The notes beneath the pieces were generated by a model. That model saw nothing but the letters and a program-made list of their open reading frames with translations. It made no database searches and had not been told where the DNA came from. From NCBI RefSeq assembly GCF_000518865.1, contig NZ_JAEK01000016.1:1-64000 (forward strand): a DNA stretch of 64,000 bases, in the 5' to 3' direction. The position numbers and the translations under genes are program-made. This DNA is from Bacillus sp. J37 (GTDB lineage Bacteria > Bacillota > Bacilli > Bacillales > Bacillaceae). Below, in pieces: positions 8,590-18,864 of this stretch. Numbering within the stretch: the first letter of the stretch is position 1; each line of letters starts with the position of its first letter.

Positions 8590-10902
8590 ATGAGAAAAAT
8601 AATCAATTTAAATGAGATGTGGAGATTCTCAAAGCAAGACGAAAAAAGGGCAAAAGAAATTACCTTTAACGATCATGAATGGGAACAGTTGTCATTGCCA
8701 CATACATGGAACGCAATCGACGGAGCAAATGGTAATGAATATTATCGGGGTGCATGTTGGTACCGCAAAGTTGTTAATTTACCAGAATTAGATCAAAATA
8801 ATCGGGTTTTTATAGAGTTTCAGGGAGCAAATAGTATTGCAGATGTTTATTTAAACGGAAAGCATTTAGGTCAGCATCGCGGTGGGTATTCTTCGTTTCG
8901 ATTTGATTTAACTGATCATTTCGAGTTTGGAAAACCGAATGTATTGGCTGTAAAAGTAGACAATTCAGACATTGAAGATGTCTATCCGCTAAGAGCTGAT
9001 TTCACCTTCTTTGGTGGAATTTACCGAGATGTTAATTTAATTGTTGTAAATCCAGTGCACATCGATCTATTAGATCAAGGTTCTACAGGTGTTTATGTCG
9101 TACAAGAAGAAGTAACCGATAAATTAGCGAAATTAAGGTTGAATACACGAATTACTAATGATTTACAAGAAGACAGTAAGGTTAGATTATGGATTGACCT
9201 ATTAGATCAAACAGGCAATTTAGTTAGTAATTGTGGGGCTGAGGTCAACCTTAATGCGGGTGAAACAAAGCCTGTTGATTTAGCTATGAGAATTAATGAG
9301 CCAAATTTATGGAATGGTATAGAAAATGCATATTTGTATGAGGCACGTATCTCTTTACAGCGTTTTAATGATACGGTCGACGAGATTATAGTTCCTTTCG
9401 GTGTTCGTTATTTTCATGTTGATCCAAATCATGGACTCTTTTTAAACGGCAAGAATGTTCGGTTAAATGGTGTAGCTCGACATCAAGATCGAAAAGATAT
9501 GGGGTGGGCTATTACTCATAAAGAGCATGAGGAAGATATGGCATTGATAAAGGAGATTGGGGCAACTTCCATTCGCCTTGCACATTATCAACATGACCAA
9601 TATTTCTATGATCTATGTGATCGTGAAGGAATGGTTGTTTGGGCAGAAATACCATTTATTACTCAAATGTCACTAACTGATTTAACAGGTGAGAATGCTA
9701 AGTCGCAAATGGTGGAATTAATTCGTCAGAACTTCAATCACCCATCCATTCTTTTTTGGGGAATACAAAATGAGATTCAAATTGGCAGCAAAAACGAAGA
9801 AAAGGTTCGTCAAGTTGTTCGTGAATTAAACGAATTATCAAAACAAGAGGATCCAACTCGATTAACTACAATGGCAAATATGTTTATAGTTGACGAGAAG
9901 GATGAATATAACTACATGACCGATGTTATAGGCTATAACAAGTATTATGGTTGGTATAATGGGAAAGCAGAAGACTTCGCTCCATGGCTTGACAGCTTTC
10001 ATGAAACAAACCCAAATACTAGTTTATGTATTTCAGAGTACGGTGCTGAAGGGATTATCGAGTATCACAGTGATGAACCTAAGGTTAAAGATTACACTGA
10101 GGAATATCATGCACTCTATCATGAAAAAACGTGGAAAATATTTAAAGAACGTCCTTATCTTTGGGCAACATATGTATGGAACATGTTTGATTTCGGTGCA
10201 AATGTCCGAGATGAGGGTGGAGTAAAAGGACGTAATAATAAAGGACTTGTTACCTATGACAGAAAAGTGAAAAAAGATGCCTTCTTTATGTATAAAGCAC
10301 ATTGGTCAAATGAACCATTTGTTCATATTGCAGGGAAGCGTTATGTAGAACGTGCAAGTGAAACAACAGATTTGAAAGTATATACCAATTGTGAGCAAGT
10401 TACTTTAATGATTAATGGTGAAGAAATCGAGACTCTATCTGGAATAGATAAGATTATAGTTTTCAAAGGTGTGGATTTAAGTGAAGGGCGAAACCATATC
10501 GAGGTACTAGCTCAGGATGGAAACAATTCATTCTCAGACCAAGCTTGGATTGAAAAGGTTGCGACTGAGAATCCTTGCTATTCTGCACCTGTGGAAGATA
10601 AGGGTGAAATGGTTGCCAACTGGTTTGACTTGCCTGAGTATGACGACGATGAGCCAATAGAAAAAGTAGAAATACCTGATGGTGTTTATTCATCACGCGA
10701 CACCTTACATGATTTAATGGCCAATGACGAAACAAAAGAAATTGTTATAAAAATACTAGGTGATCTTACAAAAATTCCAATGTATGGAATGATGGAAGGT
10801 TTCAAGTTAGATGCTCTAGCATCAATGGATAATGATAGCACTCTATTTAATGAAAAAGTAATAAATCGACTAAACCGTGACTTAGTAAAAGTTACAAAGT
10901 AG
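8590..10902 (+). CDS. Glycoside hydrolase family 2 (beta-galactosidase/glucuronidase type)
   Basis: A 770-residue GH2 enzyme with the family order: a sugar-binding jelly roll (LPHTWNAIDG; YRGACWYRK; GANSIADVYLNGKHLGQH), an immunoglobulin-like domain, then a TIM barrel from about residue 275. The acid/base is E395 in FWGIQNE and the nucleophile E483 in CISEYGAEG; WNMFDFGANVRDEGG marks the end of the barrel. A C-terminal extension of about 150 residues follows, rich in acidic residues. There is no signal peptide, so the enzyme is cytoplasmic. It is the third gene of the GH1-SDR-GH2 run and is followed by a strong terminator. Galactosidase and glucuronidase activities cannot be told apart here. 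Confidence 0.9.
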   Translation: MRKIINLNEMWRFSKQDEKRAKEITFNDHEWEQLSLPHTWNAIDGANGNEYYRGACWYRKVVNLPELDQNNRVFIEFQGANSIADVYLNGKHLGQHRGGYSSFRFDLTDHFEFGKPNVLAVKVDNSDIEDVYPLRADFTFFGGIYRDVNLIVVNPVHIDLLDQGSTGVYVVQEEVTDKLAKLRLNTRITNDLQEDSKVRLWIDLLDQTGNLVSNCGAEVNLNAGETKPVDLAMRINEPNLWNGIENAYLYEARISLQRFNDTVDEIIVPFGVRYFHVDPNHGLFLNGKNVRLNGVARHQDRKDMGWAITHKEHEEDMALIKEIGATSIRLAHYQHDQYFYDLCDREGMVVWAEIPFITQMSLTDLTGENAKSQMVELIRQNFNHPSILFWGIQNEIQIGSKNEEKVRQVVRELNELSKQEDPTRLTTMANMFIVDEKDEYNYMTDVIGYNKYYGWYNGKAEDFAPWLDSFHETNPNTSLCISEYGAEGIIEYHSDEPKVKDYTEEYHALYHEKTWKIFKERPYLWATYVWNMFDFGANVRDEGGVKGRNNKGLVTYDRKVKKDAFFMYKAHWSNEPFVHIAGKRYVERASETTDLKVYTNCEQVTLMINGEEIETLSGIDKIIVFKGVDLSEGRNHIEVLAQDGNNSFSDQAWIEKVATENPCYSAPVEDKGEMVANWFDLPEYDDDEPIEKVEIPDGVYSSRDTLHDLMANDETKEIVIKILGDLTKIPMYGMMEGFKLDALASMDNDSTLFNEKVINRLNRDLVKVTK

Positions 10903-10908
10903 AGAATC

Positions 10909-10941
10909 AAAAGGTGTCTCCTTTAAATAGAGACACCTTTT
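10909..10941 (+). terminator. Terminator after GH2 gene
   Basis: A 12-bp perfect stem AAAAGGTGTCTC/GAGACACCTTTT with a 9-nt loop, seven bases after the stop codon. Confidence 0.8.
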
Positions 10942-11294
10942 GTAATATAGAAAAGCAACTAGCTAAATTGAAAAATCCTTTTGGTTAACTTCTAAGGAAG
11001 GTATTAAGCTCTATCACACCAATTACTTATACTATAAAAACTCGATAGGTTAGTGAAAAAAACACAAAAAAAAGAACGGAAATACCATAAAGGGACATCG
11101 GGAAATGATACTATTAAATTGTTGTAATCGCTTTATTTTCTAATAGCACTTTTATTTAAAGATGTACTTATCCTGTTACTAGCATTGTTAAAAAGCGATC
11201 CTTTTGAATGCTAAAAACTCTAAAGAAAAAATAATTTTGGTTAAACAAATCTATTATAAATTGAAATTTTTATAGATAGTAGGGAGGAATTAAC
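10942..11294. other. Regulatory gap before the GH106-like gene
   Basis: No gene seen. It contains island motif site B (see 11064-11090) and TGTAATCGCTTTAT at 11123-11136, a cre-like sequence that fits the CcpA consensus except for the final CA. Confidence 0.5.
11064..11090. promoter_or_regulatory. Shared island motif, site B
   Basis: A-tract (11066-11073) followed by GAACGGAAA and TACCATAA (11083-11090), 205 bp before the GH106-like gene. Confidence 0.5.
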
Positions 11295-13964
11295 TTGAAT
11301 CAAAAAATAAAGAAATTATTAAATAATGAAGGAAATAATTATATTTTACCATTTTTCTGGTTACATGGCGAGGAAGAGTCAGTATTACGAGAGTATATGG
11401 AGGCAATTCAATCAGCTGGAATAGGAGCTGTTTGTGTGGAAAGTAGACCACATCCTGATTATTGTGGACCGCAATGGTGGCGTGATATGGACATCATCTT
11501 GGATGAGGCGAAAAAGCGTAATATGAAAGTTTGGATCTTAGATGATAGTCACTTTCCTACAGGATTTGCTAATGGGGCTTTAGAAGATGCACCTGCTGAA
11601 TTATGTAGACAATTTCTTTATTATTCTTCAATTGAGGTAATAGGACCAGCAAAATCAGCACAGTTAAATGTTGCTAAACATGTTAAATATGTTAAAAATC
11701 CTTTTGAAACTAGTATGTTTTCTATGCGTGCTAAAAAAGAGAGAAGACAGTTTGATGATGATACACTGCTTAGTGTTTGTGCAGCACGTATTGACCAAGA
11801 CTTTGATGCATCGACTTTAATTGATATTACAGAATTAGTTAAGGATGGAGAACTTGTTTGGGACGTTCCAGAAGGTAAGTGGATCATATATGTAAACTAT
11901 CTTACACGAAATGCAGGAAGTCGTGACAATTATATCAATATGCTTAACCATAAAAGTGCAAGAAAGCAAATTGAAGCGGTATATGAGCCTCACCTTGAAC
12001 GTTATAAAGAAGAGTTTGGAAAAACAATTGCTGGTTTCTTTTCTGATGAACCTGAGCTTGGTAATGGAAAGATGAATGCAAATCAGCCAATTGGTACAGA
12101 CACAGATCTTCCATGGAGTGAAGAGGTAGAAGTGCAAATGAAGGAACGTTTAGGAGCTAATTGGAAAACAAAGTTACCTTTACTTTGGGAAGATGCCAGA
12201 AATACTGATCAAACAGCAGAAGTTCGTTATGTTTACATGGATATTATTACAAGATTGGTTGAAGAGAATTTTTCTAAGCAAATTGGTAACTGGTGTGAAG
12301 AACATGGAGTGGAGTACATTGGGCATTTAATCGAGGATAATAACATGCATGCAAGAACAGGCCCAAGTTTAGGACATTTCTTCCGTGGATTATCTGGACA
12401 ACATATGTCAGGAATAGATGATATTGGTGGGCAAGTAATGCCAGGCGGTGAGATCTATCCAAAGAAAACGATTATTGGTGATCGAGATGGAGAATTCTTT
12501 CATTATATGCTTGGAAAACTCGGTAGTTCCTTTGCAGCCATTGATCCGATAAAGAAAGGTCGCACTATGTGTGAAATATTTGGTGCATATGGTTGGGGTG
12601 AAGGTGTTCGAATGATGAAATATCTAGTGGATCATTTCCTAGTGAGAGGTGTGAATCATTATGTTCCTCACGCTTTTTCTGCGAAGCCTTACCCTGATCC
12701 AGACTGCCCGCCACATTTTTATGCTAACGGTCATGACCCACAGTTCCGACACTTTGGTGCACTGATGAGATACTTAAATCGTATGTGTGCTTTAATTAGT
12801 GACGGAAAACGAGTGACTTCTACTGCTATACTTTATCATGCTGAAGCAGAATGGGCTGGGGAATATATGCTAAATCAGAAGCCAGCACACGTATTGATGG
12901 ATAATCAAATTGATTTTGATATCTTACCGTCTGATGTTTTTACTGAGCTAGACAGATTCAAGACAAAAATAGGCAAGCATTTGCATGTCAATAATCAAGA
13001 ATATAAGTCTTTAATTATACCTTATTCACAATATGTCACTGAAAGTACAGCTAAAGCAGTAATTGAACTTAATAAAGCAGGGCATCAAGTTCTTTTCATC
13101 AATAATTTGCCTAGTGGAATTGTAGATGGAGATAATACGTTACTTGAAGAATTATCTAGTTGTAAGGTGGTTACTTTAGAGACTCTAGTTTCTGCTATAA
13201 AAGAGAATGCTGCAAAAGAAATTTCTGTAGAGCCTGCTTTTTCTATGCTGCGCTATCTACATTATCGTGAAGAAAGTGATTTATATCTCTTCACTAACGA
13301 GAATATGGCAGAGACATTTGTCGGAACTATCACTGTGCCAAATACAGGCCCTGTATACGGTTATGATGTTTGGAATAATGAATTATATGAAGTACGTGCA
13401 GACCACAATGAAGAAGGAACAGTGCTTAGTTTGGAAATTCCGCCATCTCAAAGTGTGGTCGTAGTATTTGATAAATCTGAGGAGATAGAAGTTAAGTCAC
13501 CTGTTTCTTTTGATCAGGAAATTACTCTTGAGGATGGATGGACAATGAGTTTTGCCACTTCAATAGAGTATCCTAATTTTCATGATACACAGGAAGTTTC
13601 TAGCTTAGAGAATATAGGATTGAAGTATCCCGAGTTTTCAGGTTTTATCCGATATGAGAATGAGGTTGAAACTCCTTTGACAAAACAAGCATCTTTAAGG
13701 ATTGATGATGCGTTTGAAGGGGTAGAGGTCTTCATAAATGATGAGTCAGTTGGAATTCAAATAGCTCCACCATTTGTCTTTGATATAAGTAAGCAACTAA
13801 GAGAGGGTAAAAATAAGGTTCGTATTGAGGTCGCTACAACGCTTGAGCGTGAACAACATTTTAGACCGCTTGAGCCTGGTAACTTCTTTGCGGCATTTGC
13901 TAAAGCTCCAATGCTTCAACCTACTGGAATTGTAGGGGATGTTAAAATATTGGTTCAAAAATAA
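11295..13964 (+). CDS. Large glycoside hydrolase, GH106 (alpha-L-rhamnosidase)-like
   Basis: An 889-residue protein that I place near GH106 by overall layout: an N-terminal TIM-barrel-like part (FWLHGEEESVLREYMEAIQS; KVWILDDSHFPTGFANGAL), an acidic motif GFFSDEPELGN around residue 250 likely to hold a catalytic glutamate, a conserved middle domain (GHFFRGLSGQHMSG; FEIFGAYGWGEG-like segment CEIFGAYGWGEGVRMMKYLVDHF), and C-terminal beta-sandwich domains (RIDDAFEGVEVFINDESVG). It starts at a TTG at 11295 seven bases after GGGAGGAA. There is no signal peptide. It is a single-gene transcription unit with its own island motif and a strong terminator. Rhamnosidase activity is an inference from the family only. 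Confidence 0.7.
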   Translation: MNQKIKKLLNNEGNNYILPFFWLHGEEESVLREYMEAIQSAGIGAVCVESRPHPDYCGPQWWRDMDIILDEAKKRNMKVWILDDSHFPTGFANGALEDAPAELCRQFLYYSSIEVIGPAKSAQLNVAKHVKYVKNPFETSMFSMRAKKERRQFDDDTLLSVCAARIDQDFDASTLIDITELVKDGELVWDVPEGKWIIYVNYLTRNAGSRDNYINMLNHKSARKQIEAVYEPHLERYKEEFGKTIAGFFSDEPELGNGKMNANQPIGTDTDLPWSEEVEVQMKERLGANWKTKLPLLWEDARNTDQTAEVRYVYMDIITRLVEENFSKQIGNWCEEHGVEYIGHLIEDNNMHARTGPSLGHFFRGLSGQHMSGIDDIGGQVMPGGEIYPKKTIIGDRDGEFFHYMLGKLGSSFAAIDPIKKGRTMCEIFGAYGWGEGVRMMKYLVDHFLVRGVNHYVPHAFSAKPYPDPDCPPHFYANGHDPQFRHFGALMRYLNRMCALISDGKRVTSTAILYHAEAEWAGEYMLNQKPAHVLMDNQIDFDILPSDVFTELDRFKTKIGKHLHVNNQEYKSLIIPYSQYVTESTAKAVIELNKAGHQVLFINNLPSGIVDGDNTLLEELSSCKVVTLETLVSAIKENAAKEISVEPAFSMLRYLHYREESDLYLFTNENMAETFVGTITVPNTGPVYGYDVWNNELYEVRADHNEEGTVLSLEIPPSQSVVVVFDKSEEIEVKSPVSFDQEITLEDGWTMSFATSIEYPNFHDTQEVSSLENIGLKYPEFSGFIRYENEVETPLTKQASLRIDDAFEGVEVFINDESVGIQIAPPFVFDISKQLREGKNKVRIEVATTLEREQHFRPLEPGNFFAAFAKAPMLQPTGIVGDVKILVQK

Positions 13965-13983
13965 TGAATTTCAAGTGATGGAG

Positions 13984-14016
13984 ATCGGCTTCTAATATGA
14001 AGCCGATTTAGTTTTA
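13984..14016 (+). terminator. Terminator after GH106-like gene
   Basis: Perfect 9-bp stem ATCGGCTTC/GAAGCCGAT, loop of 6, then TTAGTTTTA. Confidence 0.75.
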
Positions 14017-14249
14017 TCCTTAATGCCTGGTGTTTAAGTGAACAATCTAGTAAAGGATAATTTGGAGTTAAGGGCGGGGTCTCTCCTTTAACATTCGAGC
14101 TGAAAGATTTCAATTATATAAAAATTGCAATACTTAGTCATATATACTCATTATTATGAAATACCTCCTTTTCCATTTTAGTGCAAATTAAGGGTTGGAC
14201 ATAAATATAGAAATACGTAAATAGGATGAAAATATTGTGTTTATTCACC

Positions 14250-14273
14250 AAAAACAAGACTAAAATACCATAA
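14250..14273. promoter_or_regulatory. Shared island motif, site C
   Basis: A-tract (14250-14254) then CAAGACTAAAA and TACCATAA (14266-14273), 165 bp before the GPH gene. Confidence 0.5.
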
Positions 14274-14282
14274 CAAATAAAA

Positions 14283-14296
14283 TGTAAGTGCTAACA
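14283..14296. promoter_or_regulatory. CcpA cre-like site TGTAAGTGCTAACA
   Basis: Matches the catabolite-responsive element consensus TGWAARCGYTWNCA at all positions except C to T in the central CG. It lies ten bases downstream of motif site C. Confidence 0.5.
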
Positions 14297-14437
14297 TTAA
14301 AAGTGAGTTACGGGGGTGAGATAAATAATTCCTAAGGTATTTCAATTTATCTTCTTGTGTAATTTCTAAAGCATTTATAAGTCTTTAATTTCCAAAGAAT
14401 GAAAGCGTATTATTCTTGTGTATAGGGAGGGAAAGGT

Positions 14438-15973
14438 ATGTCGCAAAATCAAAAAAGGAAAATTGCGAAAGAACAAAAAGCTATTCAAAAAGCTGAACGT
14501 GAGAAAAAATATCGACGTGCGAAGGCCTGGCAAATGGCTTTATATCCGATTGGTGGATTTGGTCATAATGCATTTATGTTTTTAATGACTCTAGTTTCAT
14601 ATTATGCTGCAGGAATTGTTGGATTGGGTACGGTCATTGCTTCAATCGTTATTACTGGTTCAAGAGTGTTCGATGCTATTACCGATCCGATTATTGGATT
14701 AGTTATAGATAAAACAAAAGGGAAATACGGTAAGGTTAGACCAGTTATTCTTATTGCATATGTTTTAATGTCTATTTCGACCTTACTGATGTTCTTCACA
14801 AACCATTTAGTTCCTGAGGGATTTAAGCTTATTTATTTTATTCTTTTATATATGGTTTTCATTATTGGATATACATTGTCACAAGCCGGATTGAATGTCG
14901 GAAATACAATTCTTACAAATGATCCAGAACAAAGACCATTATTTGGTGGACTTACGATGATATATACGATGGCTTTCTATACAGCTGCGACAGTATATCT
15001 ATCGTTTTATTTAACAGGAAAATATGGTGGTTATAGTAATGTAGGATTATTCCATGAATTTACTATCTTTACTGTAATTATCGCAGGTATCTCATATGGT
15101 CTTGCCATTATAGCTATTTCTTCTAAGGATCGTATTGAAAATTTTGGTACAGGTGATGATTCAGTAACTATTAAGCTGAAAGATTTATGGCCGCTACTTA
15201 AGGGAAATAGACCACTTCAAATGTTTATTATAGCTGCAAGTACAGATAAATTGAGTATGCAAATTGCTGGTAATCAGATTGTGAATGTCATGCTATTTGG
15301 AATTGTACTTGGGAATTATACGATGATGGGGACAACACAAGCAATAGCGCTAATCCCTAATATTTTAGTCCTCCTTTTTGGTATTCGCTTTTCAATGAAA
15401 TTCGGATCGAAAAAAGGATATGTTATAGCAACTTGGGCCTGTCTATTCAGCTATGGACTTCTATTTTTACTGCTATGGCTTGGGGATCCAACACAAATTC
15501 GTATGGATAACATGGGCTTTATGACAATTAGTTTTTTACTTTTATATTTAGTTGGAGGAGCCGTTCGTTATGTAGCCTCTGGGTTAGTCCTTCCGATGTT
15601 AGCAGATGTTATTGATTACAACACGTATAAAACAGATCGCTTTGCAGCGGGTGTAATTTCAACTGTTTATTCATTTATTGATAAAGGAGTTTCTTCTCTT
15701 CAGCAAACATTGGTTGGCTTGATGCTTGCCCTTATTGGGTTTAAAGCAGCATTCCCTGATGTAGAAACACCGTATACTGAAGGGATTTTTTGGGTAACTA
15801 TGTTTTTGTCGATTGGAGTCATGTTAATCGCATGGATCATCTCGTTAATTGCAATGAAGTTCTATGAATTAGATAGAGATCGAATGATTGAAATTCAGGA
15901 AGAAATTGAAGCAAGACGTCAAGCGATCCTGAACAAAGATACCAATACACATCAAGAGAGAATTTTAAAATAA
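14438..15973 (+). CDS. GPH-family (glycoside-pentoside-hexuronide) cation symporter
   Basis: A 511-residue membrane protein of the major facilitator superfamily, GPH branch. After a highly charged cytoplasmic N-terminus (KRKIAKEQKAIQKAEREKKY), about 12 hydrophobic segments follow. The family signature is in the loop after TM2, GSRVFDAITDPIIGLVIDKTKGKYGKVRP, and a second conserved block is LVLPMLADVIDYNTYKTDRFAAG. Such symporters import di- or oligosaccharides or glycosides with Na+ or H+. The start ATG follows AGGGAGGGAAAGGT. It forms a two-gene unit with the SDR at 16009. The transported glycoside is unknown, but the cytoplasmic glycosidases around it need such an importer. Confidence 0.9.
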   Translation: MSQNQKRKIAKEQKAIQKAEREKKYRRAKAWQMALYPIGGFGHNAFMFLMTLVSYYAAGIVGLGTVIASIVITGSRVFDAITDPIIGLVIDKTKGKYGKVRPVILIAYVLMSISTLLMFFTNHLVPEGFKLIYFILLYMVFIIGYTLSQAGLNVGNTILTNDPEQRPLFGGLTMIYTMAFYTAATVYLSFYLTGKYGGYSNVGLFHEFTIFTVIIAGISYGLAIIAISSKDRIENFGTGDDSVTIKLKDLWPLLKGNRPLQMFIIAASTDKLSMQIAGNQIVNVMLFGIVLGNYTMMGTTQAIALIPNILVLLFGIRFSMKFGSKKGYVIATWACLFSYGLLFLLLWLGDPTQIRMDNMGFMTISFLLLYLVGGAVRYVASGLVLPMLADVIDYNTYKTDRFAAGVISTVYSFIDKGVSSLQQTLVGLMLALIGFKAAFPDVETPYTEGIFWVTMFLSIGVMLIAWIISLIAMKFYELDRDRMIEIQEEIEARRQAILNKDTNTHQERILK

Positions 15974-16008
15974 AAGTAGGCTCAAAAGTTAGAAGGAGGA
16001 TTTTTAGA

Positions 16009-16818
16009 ATGACTGATTTTTCAAGTGTAAAGGATAAAGTTGCTATTATAACAGGTGCTGCTGATGGATTAGGAGAGGCAATTGCGCAATGTTATGCAGA
16101 AAACGGAATGAAAATTGTTATTTCGGATGTAAATGTGGATAAGGGTAATAAAGTAGTTGAACAAATTAAATCCACAGGTGGAGAAGCGATTTTTGTTAGA
16201 GCTGATGTAAGTAAAGAGGAAGATGTAAAGAATATGATCAATGTTGCCGTCGAAACCTACGGCCGTCTAGATGGTCTTGTTAATAATGCTGGTATTGCAG
16301 CTCCTAATAGACCGACACATGAATATTCTGTAGATGAATTTGATAAAGTAACATCTGTTGATTTAAAGGGTGTATTCTTGGGGATGAAGTTTGGAATTGA
16401 AGCTATACTTAAGTCAAAATCAACAGGAGGTTTTATTATCAATATTGCCTCATTAGCTGGTTTACTAGGTAATAATTCAATGGGACTTTATACTTCATCT
16501 AAGCATGGAGTTGTTGGGTTAACCAAGAGTGCAGCACTAGATTATGCACCACATAATATTACGGTTAATGCTATCTGTCCGGGAACATTTAGAACCTCCA
16601 TTTGGGGAGAGGCTCCTGAAGAACTTGTTCAACAATATGCAAAAATGTTATCCCCAAATGAAAGATTGGGTGATCCTAAAGAAATTGGTCACCTAGCTTT
16701 ATTCTTAGCTTCTGATCTAGCTCGTTACATCAGTGGAGCAGCAATATCTATTGATGCTGGCTCTAGTGCAGGAAAATTAACACCTGCAAAATGGTCTAAT
16801 CCAGAGATTTTAGACTGA
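16009..16818 (+). CDS. Short-chain dehydrogenase/reductase
   Basis: A 269-residue classical SDR with ITGAADGLGEAIA (cofactor glycine motif), SDVN, LVNNAGIA, a YTSSKHGVVGLTKSAALDYA catalytic Tyr-Lys block and the C-terminal ISGAAISIDAGSSAGK. Acidic residue at the end of beta-2 favours NAD(H). Relatives include hydroxysteroid and sugar dehydrogenases, which sequence inspection cannot separate. It sits 35 bp after the GPH transporter gene behind AGAAGGAGGA, so the two are co-transcribed; that points to a product imported by the transporter as its substrate. Confidence 0.88.
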   Translation: MTDFSSVKDKVAIITGAADGLGEAIAQCYAENGMKIVISDVNVDKGNKVVEQIKSTGGEAIFVRADVSKEEDVKNMINVAVETYGRLDGLVNNAGIAAPNRPTHEYSVDEFDKVTSVDLKGVFLGMKFGIEAILKSKSTGGFIINIASLAGLLGNNSMGLYTSSKHGVVGLTKSAALDYAPHNITVNAICPGTFRTSIWGEAPEELVQQYAKMLSPNERLGDPKEIGHLALFLASDLARYISGAAISIDAGSSAGKLTPAKWSNPEILD

Positions 16819-16832
16819 AAATTTCGGTCACA

Positions 16833-16878
16833 ATGAAAGTAACTTCCTAGATTTAAGGAAGTTATTTTCATTTTTTTA
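16833..16878 (+). terminator. Terminator after the GPH-SDR unit
   Basis: 16-bp stem (16833-16848 with 16856-16871, one mismatch) and a run of seven T. Confidence 0.8.
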
Positions 16879-17240
16879 TAATATTTCAGAAGTGTAAAAT
16901 ACAAAAAAAAACACTAAAGTACAATATAAGATAGCCACAACAGGATAAAATTAGCTAAATCCAAGTTTAATTGGTCACTATATCCTTCAAATCATAAAGA
17001 TTATAAAATATTCATACTTCATACCTTTTTAGTTAGTAAAATAGCTCATCATCATTTCAATCCTCTTAGTTAAGTATACTTCCGGCCATTCTTAAAAAGT
17101 AATTAACTCTTTATGAAAATCATTTGAAACTTTGTTTTAAAGTTAAAATTCGTAACATCACCTCTGATAGTAATATCAACCATAGGGTCGTAGGAAAAAA
17201 TTTAAGTATTTTTATTAAATTTCATTTAGGAGATAAATAT
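16879..17240. other. Regulatory gap before the second GPH gene
   Basis: No gene seen. It carries the weakest copy of the island motif, site D (A-tract 16903-16911, then CACTAAAG and TACAATAT at 16920-16927). Confidence 0.45.
16903..16927. promoter_or_regulatory. Shared island motif, site D (degenerate)
   Basis: Nine A, CACTAAAG, then TACAATAT in place of TACCATAA. Same spacing as the better copies. Confidence 0.35.
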
Positions 17241-18662
17241 ATGGAAACTCCAGAAACAATGTCGATAAAATCTATTAATAACAGAGAAATTGATGATGAG
17301 CAAAGACTTACATTTCGTGAGAAACTTGCAGGCACCCTTGCAGGTTTTAACGGAACTATTCACTCTCAAATGATAGCTGTTTTCCTGCTTTTCTTCTATA
17401 CAGATGTAATGGAAGTGAGTTTAGCATATGTAGCAGGCCTAATTTTAGTTGCACGGATTATCGGTGCAATATCTGCGCCGATATTTGGTATAATCGTAGA
17501 TCGAACAAGTACTCCATGGGGTAAGTTTGTTCCTTGGTACTTGATATTAGGTGTCCCAATTGCAATATTCGGATGGTTAACTTTTACAGATTTTAATTTA
17601 AGTCCAAGGGCAGAATTAGTATACATTACTGTTACATTTGTCATTTATAGTATTTTGGTTGCAAGCTTGCAAGCACCAGCAGCAGCGGTAGGTCCCGCTA
17701 TTACAAAAAGAATTGATGATAGAATTTCAATGGGACAAATCGGATACTTTCTTGTTATGTTGGCAGCAATATTTATTTCAACGGGAGTTCAGCCTTTATA
17801 TAAGGTGTTTGGTGGAGGAAATGACGCGCAAGGTTTCTCTATCTTAATGGGGTTAATAGGTATTTTATGTGTATCTCTTTCCCTTTTTCAAGTCACATCA
17901 CTAAAAGAAAAATACGTGGTAAATCTTAATAAGAAAGAAGATAGGCCTTCCATTAAAGTGTTGCTTAAAGCTGTTTTTACTAATAAAGCGGCTATTATTG
18001 TATACATTTATGTTTTTTCGATTAATATGGCAAATGGTATTAGGTCAGCAGTTATGATTCACTACTTTAAATATTATTTTAATTTTGAGAGTCTTATGGT
18101 TTTATTTGGAATCGTTAGTTTAGTGCCTACTATTCTAGGAGTAATGTTAAGCTCGAAGGTAACGAAACGAATTGGTCTAAAGATGAATGTACTAGCATGT
18201 GCAATTGTAAGTGTTATATCAATGGCGTCTGTCATGTTCATTCCTAATACAACATTCGGCATTGTCATGTTTCTAGTAACAAGTGTGATCGCTAGCTTAT
18301 TTTTAGGGTTTGCGAGTCCCGCTCAAGGCGCAATGTTACCAGCTGCCATGGATTATACAGAATGGAAGTCCGGAATTAATGTCAATGGATTTATGGGTTC
18401 ATTGCAAGGGTTTATGCAAACACTTTCTACAGCTCTTGCTGGTTCAATAGCAGCTACTGGGCTTGCGTTTGTTGGATATGTACCTGGGATTGAACAGAGT
18501 GATGAAACAATCTTCGGATTGAAAATGTTAATGGGATTGCTCCCGTCTATTGTGATTGCATTTACAGTATGTGTTGCTTTCTTTGATTTAACAGAGGAAA
18601 AGCAAGCAAAAATATCAAAAGAACTTGCTGAGAGAAGAAGGCAGGGTGCTTCTAACAATTAA
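17241..18662 (+). CDS. Second GPH-family cation symporter
   Basis: A 473-residue, 12-segment GPH transporter. Its signature AGLILVARIIGAISAPIFGI, then IVDRTSTPWGKFVPW, is the loop motif of the family, and LPAAMDYTEWKSGINVNGFMGS is the conserved late block. The frame is open 39 codons upstream, but AGGAGATAAAT before the ATG at 17241 and the family's usual start make 17241 the better choice. It differs clearly from the first GPH protein, so the two probably carry different glycosides. It stands alone, between its own promoter region and a terminator. Confidence 0.88.
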   Translation: METPETMSIKSINNREIDDEQRLTFREKLAGTLAGFNGTIHSQMIAVFLLFFYTDVMEVSLAYVAGLILVARIIGAISAPIFGIIVDRTSTPWGKFVPWYLILGVPIAIFGWLTFTDFNLSPRAELVYITVTFVIYSILVASLQAPAAAVGPAITKRIDDRISMGQIGYFLVMLAAIFISTGVQPLYKVFGGGNDAQGFSILMGLIGILCVSLSLFQVTSLKEKYVVNLNKKEDRPSIKVLLKAVFTNKAAIIVYIYVFSINMANGIRSAVMIHYFKYYFNFESLMVLFGIVSLVPTILGVMLSSKVTKRIGLKMNVLACAIVSVISMASVMFIPNTTFGIVMFLVTSVIASLFLGFASPAQGAMLPAAMDYTEWKSGINVNGFMGSLQGFMQTLSTALAGSIAATGLAFVGYVPGIEQSDETIFGLKMLMGLLPSIVIAFTVCVAFFDLTEEKQAKISKELAERRRQGASNN

Positions 18663-18663
18663 T

Positions 18664-18703
18664 AAAAGCTTCAATTCCTAATTATGGGATTGAAGCTTTT
18701 TTA
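18664..18703 (+). terminator. Terminator after second GPH gene
   Basis: 15-bp stem AAAAGCTTCAATTCC/GGGATTGAAGCTTTT (one G-U pair) with a 7-nt loop and a T run. Confidence 0.85.
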
Positions 18704-18864
18704 TTACAAAAAAGCAAAATAGAGAAAATTAATAAGAAATTAGAAATAATGCGTTTACAAAGCAAATGTTATCGCATTCATACAGGATGTTATCGTTTAC
18801 TTGAACTTTGTCAAAATTAATTAAAAATAAGATAATTAGAGTAAGGAAGAAAGGAGGTATTCAT

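Larger units (their letters stand above)
14017..14437. other. Regulatory gap before the first GPH transporter gene
   Basis: No gene seen. It contains island motif site C (14250-14273), a cre-like site (14283-14296) and a second, weaker cre-like TGAAAGCGTATTAT at 14400-14413 just upstream of the ribosome site. Confidence 0.5.
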